Assembly (NCBI GenBank): GCA_946480635.1
Contig: CAMLKV010000025.1
Location: 1-12,231, forward strand
Source of the DNA: an uncultured Flavobacterium sp.
Lineage (GTDB): Bacteria; Bacteroidota; Bacteroidia; Flavobacteriales; Flavobacteriaceae
DNA: 12,231 bases
Reading direction: 5' to 3'
Position 1 is the stretch's first letter. Every line of letters begins with the position of its first letter. A model generated the notes under the pieces. The model worked only from the letters and a program-made list of their open reading frames with translations. It was not told where the DNA came from and ran no database searches. Made by a program: the position numbers and the translations under genes. Shown piece after piece: positions 1-6,674 of this stretch.

Positions 1-629
1 CCAGTTTGCCCTGCAACTACAATATCATCTTTATACCATCTATATTTTAATGCTGGAGTAATATCTAGAGGTGATGGGTTTCCAGGTGTTGTAGGGTCTA
101 CTATCAGGTTTATGCTTCCTGATCCACAAAGATATAGTGTAGAAGCACCATTATTTATTGAAAAGTCATCGATAAACGCTTTATAATAAGCTGAAATACC
201 TGTTCTTCCGGGTAGGTTTGGATCAGGATTTGGAACAGCACCACTTGAAGGACCCGCAGTAGCAGGACTTGTTGCAGTGTTTTTAATTCTAAATTTATAT
301 TTATCACTTCCAACTAAATTACTAGGCAATCTAAAATTGAAACTACCAGGACTGGTTGCTGTTTGTGAAGATATTATTGTTAAAGCCGGCAAAGGTGTTG
401 TTAAAAAAGATCCATTTGCATCTGACATTTCTAGTACATAAGTTCCAGGGCTTGAAAATGTAAAATTGATTGTAAAATCATTAAAATTAGCCGGATAGGG
501 TGGTGGTTCTGCACACATTTGCGTAAACACAAAACTAGGAGCTCCTATTTGTGCAAAAACTTTGCCTTGAACTAATATCAAAACAAAGACAAAAGCAAAC
601 TGTAATCTAGATAGTATTTTTCTTTCCAT
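1..629 (-). CDS. Exported Ig-like/beta-rich surface protein, N-terminal part (3' end beyond window)
   Basis: This open frame starts at ATG 629 and runs off the left edge, so only about 209 N-terminal residues are visible. They begin with a clear signal peptide: a positive n-region (MERK), a hydrophobic stretch (FAFVFVLILV) and a likely cleavage after KVFA, before QIGAPSF. The mature part is rich in Thr, Ser, Pro and Asn and looks like beta-sandwich modules. Phrases such as SSPGTYVLEMSDANGSF and, later, LKYRWYKDD resemble PKD/Ig-like repeats of large Bacteroidota adhesins. Such proteins usually end in a type IX secretion sorting domain (often the gliding-motility-associated type B form). That domain would lie outside the window, so the secretion route is inference. 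The frame stays open upstream of 629, but the signal peptide supports this start. The gene follows a terminator and probably has its own promoter. Confidence 0.8.
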   Translation of the reverse strand, partial: MERKILSRLQFAFVFVLILVQGKVFAQIGAPSFVFTQMCAEPPPYPANFNDFTINFTFSSPGTYVLEMSDANGSFLTTPLPALTIISSQTATSPGSFNFRLPSNLVGSDKYKFRIKNTATSPATAGPSSGAVPNPDPNLPGRTGISAYYKAFIDDFSINNGASTLYLCGSGSINLIVDPTTPGNPSPLDITPALKYRWYKDDIVVAGQT

Positions 630-648
630 AAACCCTAATTTTAGGTTA

Positions 649-677
649 TCAACATAGGTAAACTCAATTTTCTGCAA
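649..677 (-). promoter_or_regulatory. Candidate Bacteroidota promoter for the surface-protein gene
   Basis: On the minus strand there is a TTG (675-677), an 18-nt spacer and TATGTTGA (649-656). This is a partial match to the Bacteroidota TTG-N17-23-TAnnTTTG promoter, weak in the last bases of the -7 box. It sits about 20 nt upstream of ATG 629 and just downstream of the terminator at 691-730, where a new promoter would be expected. The assignment rests on position and a partial motif only. Confidence 0.35.
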
Positions 678-690
678 CTTATTGTATAAA

Positions 691-730
691 AACAAAGAAA
701 TCCATTAAAAGATTTTCTCTTAATGGATTT
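691..730 (-). terminator. Intrinsic terminator after the beta-helix gene
   Basis: Bases 698-707 (AAATCCATTA) pair perfectly with 721-730 (TAATGGATTT). The stem can be extended inward with one mismatch to a 3-nt loop at 713-715. Read on the minus strand, the hairpin is followed by a T-rich run (CTTTGTTTTTAT). It lies 17 nt past the stop of the 747-2027 gene, as expected for the end of that transcript. Confidence 0.75.
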
Positions 731-746
731 AATTTGTCTTATCAAA

Positions 747-2027
747 TTATTTTGAAGCAGTAATTTTACCGATTTTAACTCTAAAATCTGGGGTTTTTGC
801 TTTAATATCAATAAACATTTCCTGATTAGGAGTATGCTCATAAAGATTAGAAAATTGTGGATTTCCATAGTAATCTTCTAAATCTTCGTTGTTACTAGAG
901 TTTTCAACAAAAATATTTCCTTTACAGTTATTGAAATACATTTGCTCTAACTTGATTCTTTTTAAATTAGTATTGTCTAATTTAATTTCATCATCAAGAA
1001 TAACTGCAGGGCTGAATCCTGATATAACACTTCTTTTTAATGCTAGCGAAGCATTATCAGCGATAAAAACCGACTCTTTAACTAATCCACTTGCTAAATC
1101 TTGAGCTAAATTATCAGTTGTGTTAACCAATGTACAGTTTGTAGCTACAACATTTGTTAAACCTTTTGAAAAGTCTGCTTCTTCTTTTTTATCATAAGAA
1201 GTTACATTTAAACATCTTGAACGAGTTGCTCCTGAATAATATGAATGTCTTACAGCTAAAGAATTATCCATTCTAACCTGAGCTCCTTGAGTAAATTTAA
1301 AATCATCACCTGTTGATCTCAAAGAAACCATGTTTTTAACAGACATATCCCCACCTAAGACCTCTACTGCGTTTCCCTGTGGGAAGCTACACATTACGTT
1401 TTCAATAACCGTTTTGTTACCAACACCAGCTAATGAAAGTGCGTTATAGTCTTTGTATCCTTTTATTTTCTTTCCAGCAAATTCAATTCTTAAGAATCTC
1501 ATGATTCCTGAATTTGCCATTGGATTAGTACCTCCATAAATAGTTTGAGAAGGGTCTAATTCGAAAGCTATAGAAGAAGTACCCCCAAATTTATTAATTG
1601 GAGCATCGCCTAGAATAACAACTCCTCCCCAATCTCCGGGTTTTCTTTGTGGTCTGTTTGATGTAAAGACAATAGGATCAGTTTCTGTTCCGTTTGCGAT
1701 AATTTGAGCACCTTTCGTGATAACTAATGCACCATTTGTTTCGTAGTCTCCCTTGATAACAGTTCCTGGTTCAATCGTTAAGACAGCATTATTTGTAACA
1801 TATACAGGCCCCTGTAAAAGGTAGGTATTCTTTTTTAACAAAGTTGTATTTGTAGTAATCTTACCGTACAAAATCTGATTCGTTTCGTTGTATTCAGTAT
1901 TTTGTGGTTTAAATTCAGTCCAATTGTTTAACCAGTTACTAGAACCAATTATTCCCTTCTCTTGTTGTGCTGTAACTGAAGCAGTCACTAGCATAGCCAT
2001 TACTGTGATGTTGAATACTTTTCTCAT
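747..2027 (-). CDS. Exported right-handed beta-helix protein of unknown function
   Basis: This 426-aa protein has a signal peptide (residues 1-20, cleavage after SVTA before QQEK), so it acts outside the cytoplasm. Residues about 70-300 show short repeated beta-strand units typical of a parallel beta-helix: VYVTNNAVLTIEPGTVIKGD at 76-94, then a Gly- and Asn-rich NGALVITKGAQIIANGTETDPIVFTS-type segment and GDWGGVVILGDAPIN around 131-145. This N-terminal block is common in secreted Bacteroidota proteins, some mislabelled as multidrug transporters; no transport role is supported. I see no catalytic motif and no obvious type IX sorting domain at the C-terminus, which ends TPDFRVKIGKITASK. The gene starts 51 nt after the stop of the 146-aa exported protein and is probably co-transcribed with it. 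A weak second promoter (TTG at 2091-2093, ATTATTTG at 2063-2070, minus strand) may add to expression. A terminator follows at 691-730. Confidence 0.85.
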   Translation of the reverse strand: MRKVFNITVMAMLVTASVTAQQEKGIIGSSNWLNNWTEFKPQNTEYNETNQILYGKITTNTTLLKKNTYLLQGPVYVTNNAVLTIEPGTVIKGDYETNGALVITKGAQIIANGTETDPIVFTSNRPQRKPGDWGGVVILGDAPINKFGGTSSIAFELDPSQTIYGGTNPMANSGIMRFLRIEFAGKKIKGYKDYNALSLAGVGNKTVIENVMCSFPQGNAVEVLGGDMSVKNMVSLRSTGDDFKFTQGAQVRMDNSLAVRHSYYSGATRSRCLNVTSYDKKEEADFSKGLTNVVATNCTLVNTTDNLAQDLASGLVKESVFIADNASLALKRSVISGFSPAVILDDEIKLDNTNLKRIKLEQMYFNNCKGNIFVENSSNNEDLEDYYGNPQFSNLYEHTPNQEMFIDIKAKTPDFRVKIGKITASK

Positions 2028-2078
2028 GGGGATTTGGGTTAGAGTGTTAGTACTAATTTACTCAAATAATTATAATTT

Positions 2079-2519
2079 TTATTGTTCGTTCAACTGATTT
2101 AGCTCTCTAAGCATTGATTCATAATACAAGATAGAAGTAACTAAGTTTCCTTTATCTGCATAAGGAGTCATTTGTCTTTGAAAAGCTACAGTTGTATTTA
2201 AAAAGTTTGCAGTATTTTCCTTTTGGGCTTCAAGATATTTGTTATTATCAGCACTTTCTGGTATACCTACATCTTGCATTGTAACACCTGGTTTAGTTGT
2301 TAGTGCAATGTAAGGAAGGTAATTTACTAGAGTATTAATACGCTCAATGTATAAATCAAGAAGTTGTCCTTTTTGCATGGTTTCAAGTTCACTTTTTTCG
2401 TGGAATTTTTTAATACCAGCCCCAGTACTAATGATACTTTTAGGTTTTCCTTTAGCTTGAGCATTAACATTTCCAATTGCAAAAAGCATAAATAGTCCAA
2501 AAAAGATAATTTTCTTCAT
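2079..2519 (-). CDS. Small exported protein of unknown function
   Basis: I do not recognise this 146-aa protein. It begins with a strong signal peptide (MKKIIFFGLFMLFAIGNVNA, cleavage before QAKGK) and has no lipobox Cys, so the mature protein of about 126 residues should be free in the periplasm or secreted. The mature part looks largely alpha-helical and charged (KSELETMQKGQLLDLYIERINTLVNYL), with no cysteine and no catalytic motif. It is the first gene of a two-gene unit with the beta-helix protein 51 nt downstream, so the two may act together at the cell envelope; that is inference from position. A near-consensus promoter lies about 30 nt upstream. No terminator is visible between the two genes. 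Confidence 0.8.
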   Translation of the reverse strand: MKKIIFFGLFMLFAIGNVNAQAKGKPKSIISTGAGIKKFHEKSELETMQKGQLLDLYIERINTLVNYLPYIALTTKPGVTMQDVGIPESADNNKYLEAQKENTANFLNTTVAFQRQMTPYADKGNLVTSILYYESMLRELNQLNEQ

Positions 2520-2928
2520 GTGGTTGTAATTTTAATTAGTTATTTCTAATAGTTCAAAAATAGGCCTTTAAATTGAATAAACAAGTTTTTAACAACTTTT
2601 TTATAAAAAAAACACAATCTACTTGTTTATCTCATTTAAATGGTTTATAAAAAACAATGCATTTATTTTTTAAACTATATAACCAAAAGCGTGCCAAAAT
2701 TTTTTCTATTGTTAAAAATATGCAAAAAAAACCAAAAACATGCATTTCGTCGATATTTTTTTTATTTAATCGGGCGCAAAAGTATATGTTTTTTTTATAA
2801 CTATCTAATTTTGAGAACTTTTTATTTTAAAAAAATCTTTAATAAAATTTTAAATTATTATTTTTTACCAACATAAACACTAGATTTTAATTTCTTATCT
2901 ACATTTACAAAATCAAAGACTGATTCAA
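2520..2928. other. AT-rich divergent spacer between the 146-aa gene and holB
   Basis: No credible gene lies in these 409 bases; the short plus-strand open frame inside is low-complexity AT sequence. Besides the promoter at 2555-2584 there are two isolated -7-like boxes. TACTTTTG on the minus strand (2777-2784) is followed by GCGCCC and lacks a TTG -33 box. TAATTTTG on the plus strand (2806-2813) also lacks a clear -33 box and could drive holB with a leader of about 110 nt. A nearer plus-strand match, TACATTTA at 2900-2907, is weaker. One near DnaA box (TTATCTACA, 2895-2903) stands alone, so I do not call an origin. Confidence 0.5.
2555..2584 (-). promoter_or_regulatory. Bacteroidota-type promoter for the 146-aa gene and beta-helix gene
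   Basis: On the minus strand TTG (2582-2584), a 19-nt spacer and TATTTTTG (2555-2562) match the Bacteroidota -33/-7 consensus TTG-N19-TAnnTTTG at every fixed position. Transcription would start near 2549 and give a leader of roughly 30 nt before ATG 2519. This is the best promoter in the window. Confidence 0.65.
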
Positions 2929-4077
2929 ATGCTGTTTAAAAATATTATTGGTCACGAACATATAAAAAATCACTTATTAACAAGTGCCAGAAATGGCAGA
3001 ATTCCTCATGCTCAGCTATTTGTAGGCCCTGAAGGAAGTGGTGTTTTACAAATTGCTATTGCCTATTCACAATATATTTTGTGTCAAAATATTGGTTTAG
3101 AAAATATATCCGAAAATGATTCATGCAACCTAAAATTTGAAAATTTTTCACATCCTGATTTACATTTCATCTATCCAACAGTAACTACAGAAGATGTAAA
3201 ATCTAAACCAAAAAGTTTAGATTTTCTTTCTCATTGGAGAGAGTTTTTAACAGAAAAACCATATGGGAGCTTATTTGATTGGTATGATAAACTTGGAGTA
3301 GGGAATAAACAAGGAGAGATTAGGGTAGAAGATGCATCTGAAATTTTAAAGTCTTTATCTCTAAAATCTTATGAAGGAGGTTACAAGATTATGATTATTT
3401 GGATGGCAGATAAGATGAATATTGCAGCCTCAAACAAATTATTGAAGCTTTTAGAAGAACCTACTGACAAAACTCTTTTTATATTAATATCCGAAAATGA
3501 AGAGGATATCCTTCAAACTATTCGTTCTCGTTGTCAGGTAATTAACTTTCCTAAATTGAGTGAATCAGCAATTACAAAACAGTTGATTGAATTTGAAGGA
3601 ATAGGAGAGAAGGAAGCTATGACAATTGCCCACAAATCACAAGGTAATTACAACAAAGCATTGCAATTGTGTCAAAAAGTAAACGAAGATGCTCCTTTTG
3701 AGGAATGGTTTGTAACGTGGGTTCGCGCTGCCTTTAGAGCCAAAGGAAATGCTGCCGCTATCCAAGATCTAATTAACTGGAGCGAAGAAATTGCTAAATT
3801 AGGTCGCGAAACCCAGAAGAAATTTTTACACTTTTGTATTGATATGTTTCGCCAGGCTTTATTGTATAATTATCAAGCCGAACCTTTAGTATATTACGAA
3901 TCTGGAATTCAAGGGTTTGATATTAAAAAATTTTCACCTTTTATTACAGGAAATAACATTATTGACATATATAAAGAGCTTAACGATGCTGTTTATCATA
4001 TTGAACGTAATGGAAATGCTAAAATTATTTTAACCGATTTATCTATAAAACTAACCCGTTTAATTCATAAAAACTAA
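2929..4077 (+). CDS. holB: DNA polymerase III delta' subunit (clamp loader), HolB-like
   Basis: This 382-aa protein matches the clamp-loader delta' subunit, which with delta and the DnaX subunits opens the sliding clamp and loads it on DNA in the cytoplasm. The AAA+ fold begins IIGHEHIKNHLL with PHAQLFVGPEGSG at 26-38. The P-loop region GPEGSGVLQ lacks the Lys-Thr/Ser needed for ATP binding, as is usual in delta'. HPDLHF (75-80), MADKMNIAASNKLLKLLEEP (159-178) and the SRC motif (200-202), which supplies the arginine finger to the neighbouring ATP site, are all present. Only two cysteines (C52 and C66) remain where many delta' proteins have a four-Cys zinc site; I believe this is common in Flavobacteriaceae. 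The C-terminal collar domain (about 260-382) is diverged. The DoxX-like gene starts 5 nt after the stop, indicating co-transcription. Confidence 0.9.
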   Translation: MLFKNIIGHEHIKNHLLTSARNGRIPHAQLFVGPEGSGVLQIAIAYSQYILCQNIGLENISENDSCNLKFENFSHPDLHFIYPTVTTEDVKSKPKSLDFLSHWREFLTEKPYGSLFDWYDKLGVGNKQGEIRVEDASEILKSLSLKSYEGGYKIMIIWMADKMNIAASNKLLKLLEEPTDKTLFILISENEEDILQTIRSRCQVINFPKLSESAITKQLIEFEGIGEKEAMTIAHKSQGNYNKALQLCQKVNEDAPFEEWFVTWVRAAFRAKGNAAAIQDLINWSEEIAKLGRETQKKFLHFCIDMFRQALLYNYQAEPLVYYESGIQGFDIKKFSPFITGNNIIDIYKELNDAVYHIERNGNAKIILTDLSIKLTRLIHKN

Positions 4078-4082
4078 AACTT

Positions 4083-4466
4083 ATGCACAATCTATCTTCA
4101 CTTTTAGTTCTACTATTTTTAGCGATAACCTTTTTACAATCTGGCTATGACAAATTCACTGATTATCAAGGCAATTTAAGTTGGCTAAAAGAGCATTTTA
4201 AAGGCACTTTTTTTGATGGAAAAGTTGATTTTTCTTTAAAAATCATTTTAATTTTAGAATTAATTGCTGGTTTACTCTGCATTGTAGGAATGATTGAATT
4301 AATTGTTAACAATGGAAGTACATTTGCAAAATATGGCGCAATTGTTTCATGTATAACATTAATAATGCTACTTTTTGGTCAACGTGTAGCTAAAGATTAC
4401 GATGGAGCTAGAACCATAGCAATTTATTTTATTGTTGCTGCTTTTGGGTTATTTTTGCTAGAATAA
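4083..4466 (+). CDS. DoxX-like small inner-membrane protein
   Basis: This 127-aa protein has four predicted membrane helices at about residues 4-20, 50-75, 84-101 and 108-126. The segment FLQSGYDKFTDYQGNLSWLKEHF after helix 1 matches the DoxX/DoxD-like family pattern, where the first helix is followed by a G-x-x-K-F motif. Family members are mostly of unknown function; some are tied to thiosulfate oxidation or redox stress, but nothing here assigns a substrate. It follows holB by 5 nt, an association that probably reflects shared transcription rather than shared function. A strong bidirectional terminator begins 15 nt after its stop. Confidence 0.8.
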   Translation: MHNLSSLLVLLFLAITFLQSGYDKFTDYQGNLSWLKEHFKGTFFDGKVDFSLKIILILELIAGLLCIVGMIELIVNNGSTFAKYGAIVSCITLIMLLFGQRVAKDYDGARTIAIYFIVAAFGLFLLE

Positions 4467-4480
4467 TATGAGTTCACTCA

Positions 4481-4515
4481 ATAAAAAAAGCGCTCAAAAA
4501 GAGCGCTTTTTTTAT
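4481..4515. terminator. Bidirectional intrinsic terminator between convergent genes
   Basis: A GC-rich stem GCGCTC (4490-4495) pairs with GAGCGC (4501-4506) around an AAAAA loop. It is flanked by seven A's on the left (4483-4489) and seven T's on the right (4507-4513), so each strand reads as stem plus U-tract. It closes the plus-strand holB-DoxX unit and the minus-strand OmpH-like gene, whose stops lie 14-15 nt away on either side. Confidence 0.95.
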
Positions 4516-4529
4516 TAATAATCAATGAA

Positions 4530-5108
4530 TTACTTTTTATCTTCTTTCTTGGTTTCTTCTTTAGCATCAGATTTTTTAGCTTTACTTTCGTACTTTTCGT
4601 TTAAAGCTTTAGTAATTTCTTCAGTAATATCATAGCTGTCTTTTGCGTATAAAACTGTTGCAGCATCGCCAGTACCATAGATATAATCGTAACCTTTTTG
4701 CTTACCGTAATCTTTGATAAAAACTTTTACTTGCTTAACAATCGTGTCTAATTCTTTACCACTTTCTTGTTGTAGTTGTTGAAGCATAGCTTGTTGAGCG
4801 TATCCTAACTGTTGTTCTCTTTGTTGTAATTCGGCTCCTTTTTGTTGCGCCCACATTTGTCCTTTAGCCATTGCATTTTTCTGGAAACCATCCATTTCAA
4901 TTTTAAGTTTTTTTGCGGCAACTTCAAGCTCACGCCCCATAACTTCACCCTTTGTTTTATACTTTTCGTCTAATTCTTTAGCTTCAGTATAATCTTCCAT
5001 TAATTTTTGAGTGTCAATATAAGCCGTTTTAAATTCCTTCGCGTCTGGAGTTTTGTTACACGCAACTACTGAAACTATCACAGCAACCATTACTACAATC
5101 TTCTTCAT
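4530..5108 (-). CDS. OmpH/Skp-like lipoprotein
   Basis: This 192-aa protein starts with a lipoprotein signal (MKKIVVMVAVIVSVVACNK). The lipobox VVAC puts the lipidated Cys at residue 17. The mature part follows the OmpH/Skp pattern: a short strand FKTAYIDTQKLMEDY (about 27-40), a long charged and Gln-rich helix (about 45-130, likely coiled coil, with many QQ pairs) and a closing strand segment YDYIYGTGDAATVLYA (about 140-155). Skp-type proteins are periplasmic chaperones that hold unfolded outer-membrane proteins. A membrane-anchored form is common in Bacteroidota, but a chaperone role here is inferred. The C-terminal tail is very Lys/Glu-rich (AKKSDAKEETKKEDKK) and probably disordered. The gene stands alone between a shared terminator and a 317-nt spacer. 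Confidence 0.85.
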   Translation of the reverse strand: MKKIVVMVAVIVSVVACNKTPDAKEFKTAYIDTQKLMEDYTEAKELDEKYKTKGEVMGRELEVAAKKLKIEMDGFQKNAMAKGQMWAQQKGAELQQREQQLGYAQQAMLQQLQQESGKELDTIVKQVKVFIKDYGKQKGYDYIYGTGDAATVLYAKDSYDITEEITKALNEKYESKAKKSDAKEETKKEDKK

Positions 5109-5269
5109 TTTATTTGTTTATTAATTTTTTAAATTTTGGTAAAAATAGAGTTTTTATTTTAATCTATCTGTTTAGTCAAAAAGATTACAAAGCACATTTT
5201 TTTGACCAATTTTAAAAAATTAAAAATTTCATCTAAAATGATTAAAAAATAGGTTTTACAGTGAAAAAA

Positions 5270-5303
5270 CAAAGTATAATAAAAAACAATGGTTTATCAC
5301 AAA
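5270..5303 (-). promoter_or_regulatory. Candidate promoter for the OmpH-like gene
   Basis: On the minus strand TTTTG (5299-5303 region), a spacer of about 21 nt and TATACTTTG (5270-5278) resemble the Bacteroidota promoter, although the -7 box has three bases instead of two between TA and TTTG. Use of this site would leave a leader of about 150 nt before ATG 5108, which is long. The call is tentative. Confidence 0.3.
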
Positions 5304-5354
5304 ACGATAGCAAAAACAAATTAAAAAGCGCTTAAATAAATCGATTTTTAGCCG

Positions 5355-5395
5355 TTTTTAAAAACAAGAAAGGTGTTTCGATATGAAACACCCTA
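5355..5395 (-). terminator. Intrinsic terminator after the methyltransferase gene
   Basis: GGTGTTTC (5372-5379) pairs perfectly with GAAACACC (5385-5392) around a 5-nt loop. On the minus strand the hairpin is followed by TTTCTTGTTTTT. It lies about 30 nt past the methyltransferase stop and would end the long minus-strand series that includes mnmG. The stem shares GTTTC/GAAAC with the nearby parS sites but has no CACGTG core. Confidence 0.75.
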
Positions 5396-5425
5396 AACTT
5401 TCTTTAAATGGCTTAAAAATATCTT

Positions 5426-6274
5426 TTACTTGTTTTTAATAACATAAATGTGCGATGAGTATTCTTTACTTGTATTTGCTTTTAAATTTGATTGTAATCC
5501 AATCCAAAAAGCACTAAAGAAATTCATTTTTCCAGTTTTATATTTTTCAGATAGGAGAGAAACATAAAAACTGTCAAAAATCATTGGAAGGATTTTTTCC
5601 AATTTCATGTTTTCACGTGAAACCAATTTTTCAATACTGATTTTTGAAAAATGCCAAAGGTGTCTCGGCACATCGTATGCCGCCCAAAATTTTCCATAAT
5701 GTTGAGCATCGAATGACTTATAGTTGGGAACAGCAATAATCAAAGTACCATTTGGTTTCAATAGTCTTTTTAATTGTTTGATTTGATACTCAACATCTGG
5801 TACATGTTCCATAACATGCCACATTGTAATTACATCAAATTGTTGATTTTCAATGCTTTCAATATAATTTTCAAAAGAAATTCCTTTAGAAATAGCTAAA
5901 TTTTTAGCATTTTCGTTAGGTTCTATACCTGTTGTTTGCCATCCAGCTACTTTTGCAGTGACTAAAAAATCTCCTGTACCAGCCCCAATATCTAATAAAT
6001 TTCCTTTTTCCTTATGGTAAGAATTAATTAATCCCACTTTCTTTTTCAAAGAGTAGGATTTAACGATATGGTATATTTTTTCAAATAAAGAACGCTTCGC
6101 ATCTGTGTGTGATATATAATCTTCACTTTCATAATACGACCCTAAATTTTCTATCGCAGGTTGCGGATGTGTTTTTAATAATTGCAAGTCAGAATCTAAA
6201 AGCAATTCAAAATTCTCATTTGAAACTGAATGATCTTGTACTTTGATGTAAACGTTATCTGTTGAGAAATTCAT
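5426..6274 (-). CDS. Class I SAM-dependent methyltransferase, substrate unknown
   Basis: This 282-aa protein carries the Rossmann methyltransferase core. Motif I is LLDIGAGTGDFL (93-104), the acidic ribose-binding position lies in TTGIEPN (114-120), and the post-II region is FDVITMWHVMEHV (146-158). KRLLKPNGTLIIAVPN (169-184) follows. PRHLWHFS (203-210) is typical of the UbiE/COG2227-like Methyltransf_23 group. The N-terminal 60 residues look like a small substrate-side region without a zinc-binding Cys set. The position after mnmG might suggest RsmG (GidB), but the length, motif I and PRHLWHF are wrong for that family. It starts 19 nt after the SH3 gene, so it is probably the last gene of the mnmG transcript. 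A parS-like palindrome at 5609-5624 encodes its VSREN segment near residue 220. Confidence 0.85.
   Translation of the reverse strand: MNFSTDNVYIKVQDHSVSNENFELLLDSDLQLLKTHPQPAIENLGSYYESEDYISHTDAKRSLFEKIYHIVKSYSLKKKVGLINSYHKEKGNLLDIGAGTGDFLVTAKVAGWQTTGIEPNENAKNLAISKGISFENYIESIENQQFDVITMWHVMEHVPDVEYQIKQLKRLLKPNGTLIIAVPNYKSFDAQHYGKFWAAYDVPRHLWHFSKISIEKLVSRENMKLEKILPMIFDSFYVSLLSEKYKTGKMNFFSAFWIGLQSNLKANTSKEYSSHIYVIKNK
5609..5624. promoter_or_regulatory. Degenerate parS-like site inside the methyltransferase gene
   Basis: GTTTTCACGTGAAACC keeps the 12-bp core TTTCACGTGAAA but differs from TGTTTCACGTGAAACA at positions 1, 2 and 16 (13/16 match). It may be a weak ParB-loading site. Because it is coding and imperfect, chance cannot be excluded; its closeness to four stronger sites is the main support. 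Confidence 0.45.
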
Positions 6275-6293
6275 TTTAATTTCTTCTGTTTAT

Positions 6294-6644
6294 TTAATTA
6301 ATTTTAATACATTCTAAAGGAATCCAACCTTCTTCTTTTGTTTCTAAATTCTTCACCCACAACCATCCATTTAAGGATTTTAAAACTTGAAGTTTATCAC
6401 CTAAATCAATGCTTAGTTCTGAAGCGGAATAATATTCTAAAATTACACCTGTTTTTTTATCTTCCGAAAAGGAAACTATTTGTATTGGAATCCAACCAGA
6501 ATTATTTTTGGTCTCAGCCCAAATCCAACCTTTCCATTTTTCTTCAGTTTCTTCTTTACCTAAAACAACAATATCCCCAACATTTAGTTGAATAGGATCT
6601 AAGTATTGTTTTTGATATGATTTTATAACTGTAGTTATTTCCAT
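6294..6644 (-). CDS. Small tandem SH3-domain protein, probably cytoplasmic
   Basis: This 116-aa protein has no signal peptide or membrane helix. It appears to be two bacterial SH3 domains in tandem. Each has an acidic L-x-x-GD turn (LNVGDIVVLG at 20-29, IDLGDKLQVL at 79-88), a Trp-rich strand (KWKGWIWAET at 36-45, NGWLWVKN at 92-99) and a closing GWIP motif (50-53 and 106-109), as in eukaryotic-like variant SH3 folds. Such domains bind peptides, peptidoglycan or metal ions in other proteins. No ligand can be assigned, and the lack of an export signal argues against a wall-binding role. It lies 30 nt after mnmG and 19 nt before the methyltransferase, so it is likely in their transcript. A parS site ends 4 nt upstream of its ATG. 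Confidence 0.8.
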   Translation of the reverse strand: MEITTVIKSYQKQYLDPIQLNVGDIVVLGKEETEEKWKGWIWAETKNNSGWIPIQIVSFSEDKKTGVILEYYSASELSIDLGDKLQVLKSLNGWLWVKNLETKEEGWIPLECIKIN

Positions 6645-6647
6645 TCT

Positions 6648-6663
6648 CGTTCCACGTGAAACA
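6648..6663. promoter_or_regulatory. parS site (ParB-binding centromere element), 15/16 match
   Basis: CGTTCCACGTGAAACA matches the bacterial parS consensus TGTTNCACGTGAAACA except at the first base. It fills most of the 30-nt gap between mnmG and the SH3 gene, leaving only three bases before the ATG at 6644. ParB or its transcript hairpin could therefore influence SH3-gene expression; that part is inference. Confidence 0.85.
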
Positions 6664-6674
6664 AAATCTAAATA

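Larger units (their letters stand above)
5109..5425. other. AT-rich spacer between methyltransferase and OmpH-like genes
   Basis: This 317-base stretch has no credible open frame. It holds a terminator (5355-5395) for the methyltransferase gene and one candidate promoter for the OmpH-like gene (5270-5303). The rest, about 5109-5260, is A/T-rich sequence in which I see no repeat, RNA gene or clear regulatory site. Confidence 0.6.

Noticed and set aside
641..868. 75-codon minus-strand frame overlapping the beta-helix gene's end
   Set aside because: It overlaps the end of the well-supported 426-aa gene and runs through its terminator; the translation is low-complexity.
747..2027. Beta-helix protein as a multidrug transporter
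   Set aside because: Apart from the signal peptide it has no membrane helices; that label on related proteins appears to be an annotation error.
2520..2928. AT-rich spacer as a possible replication origin (oriC)
   Set aside because: The locus seems origin-proximal, but I see only one near DnaA box (TTATCTACA at 2895-2903), with no cluster and no dnaA gene.
5426..6274. Methyltransferase as RsmG (GidB), the usual partner of GidA
   Set aside because: It is longer than RsmG, and its motif I (LLDIGAGTGDF) and PRHLWHF segment belong to the UbiE-like group instead.
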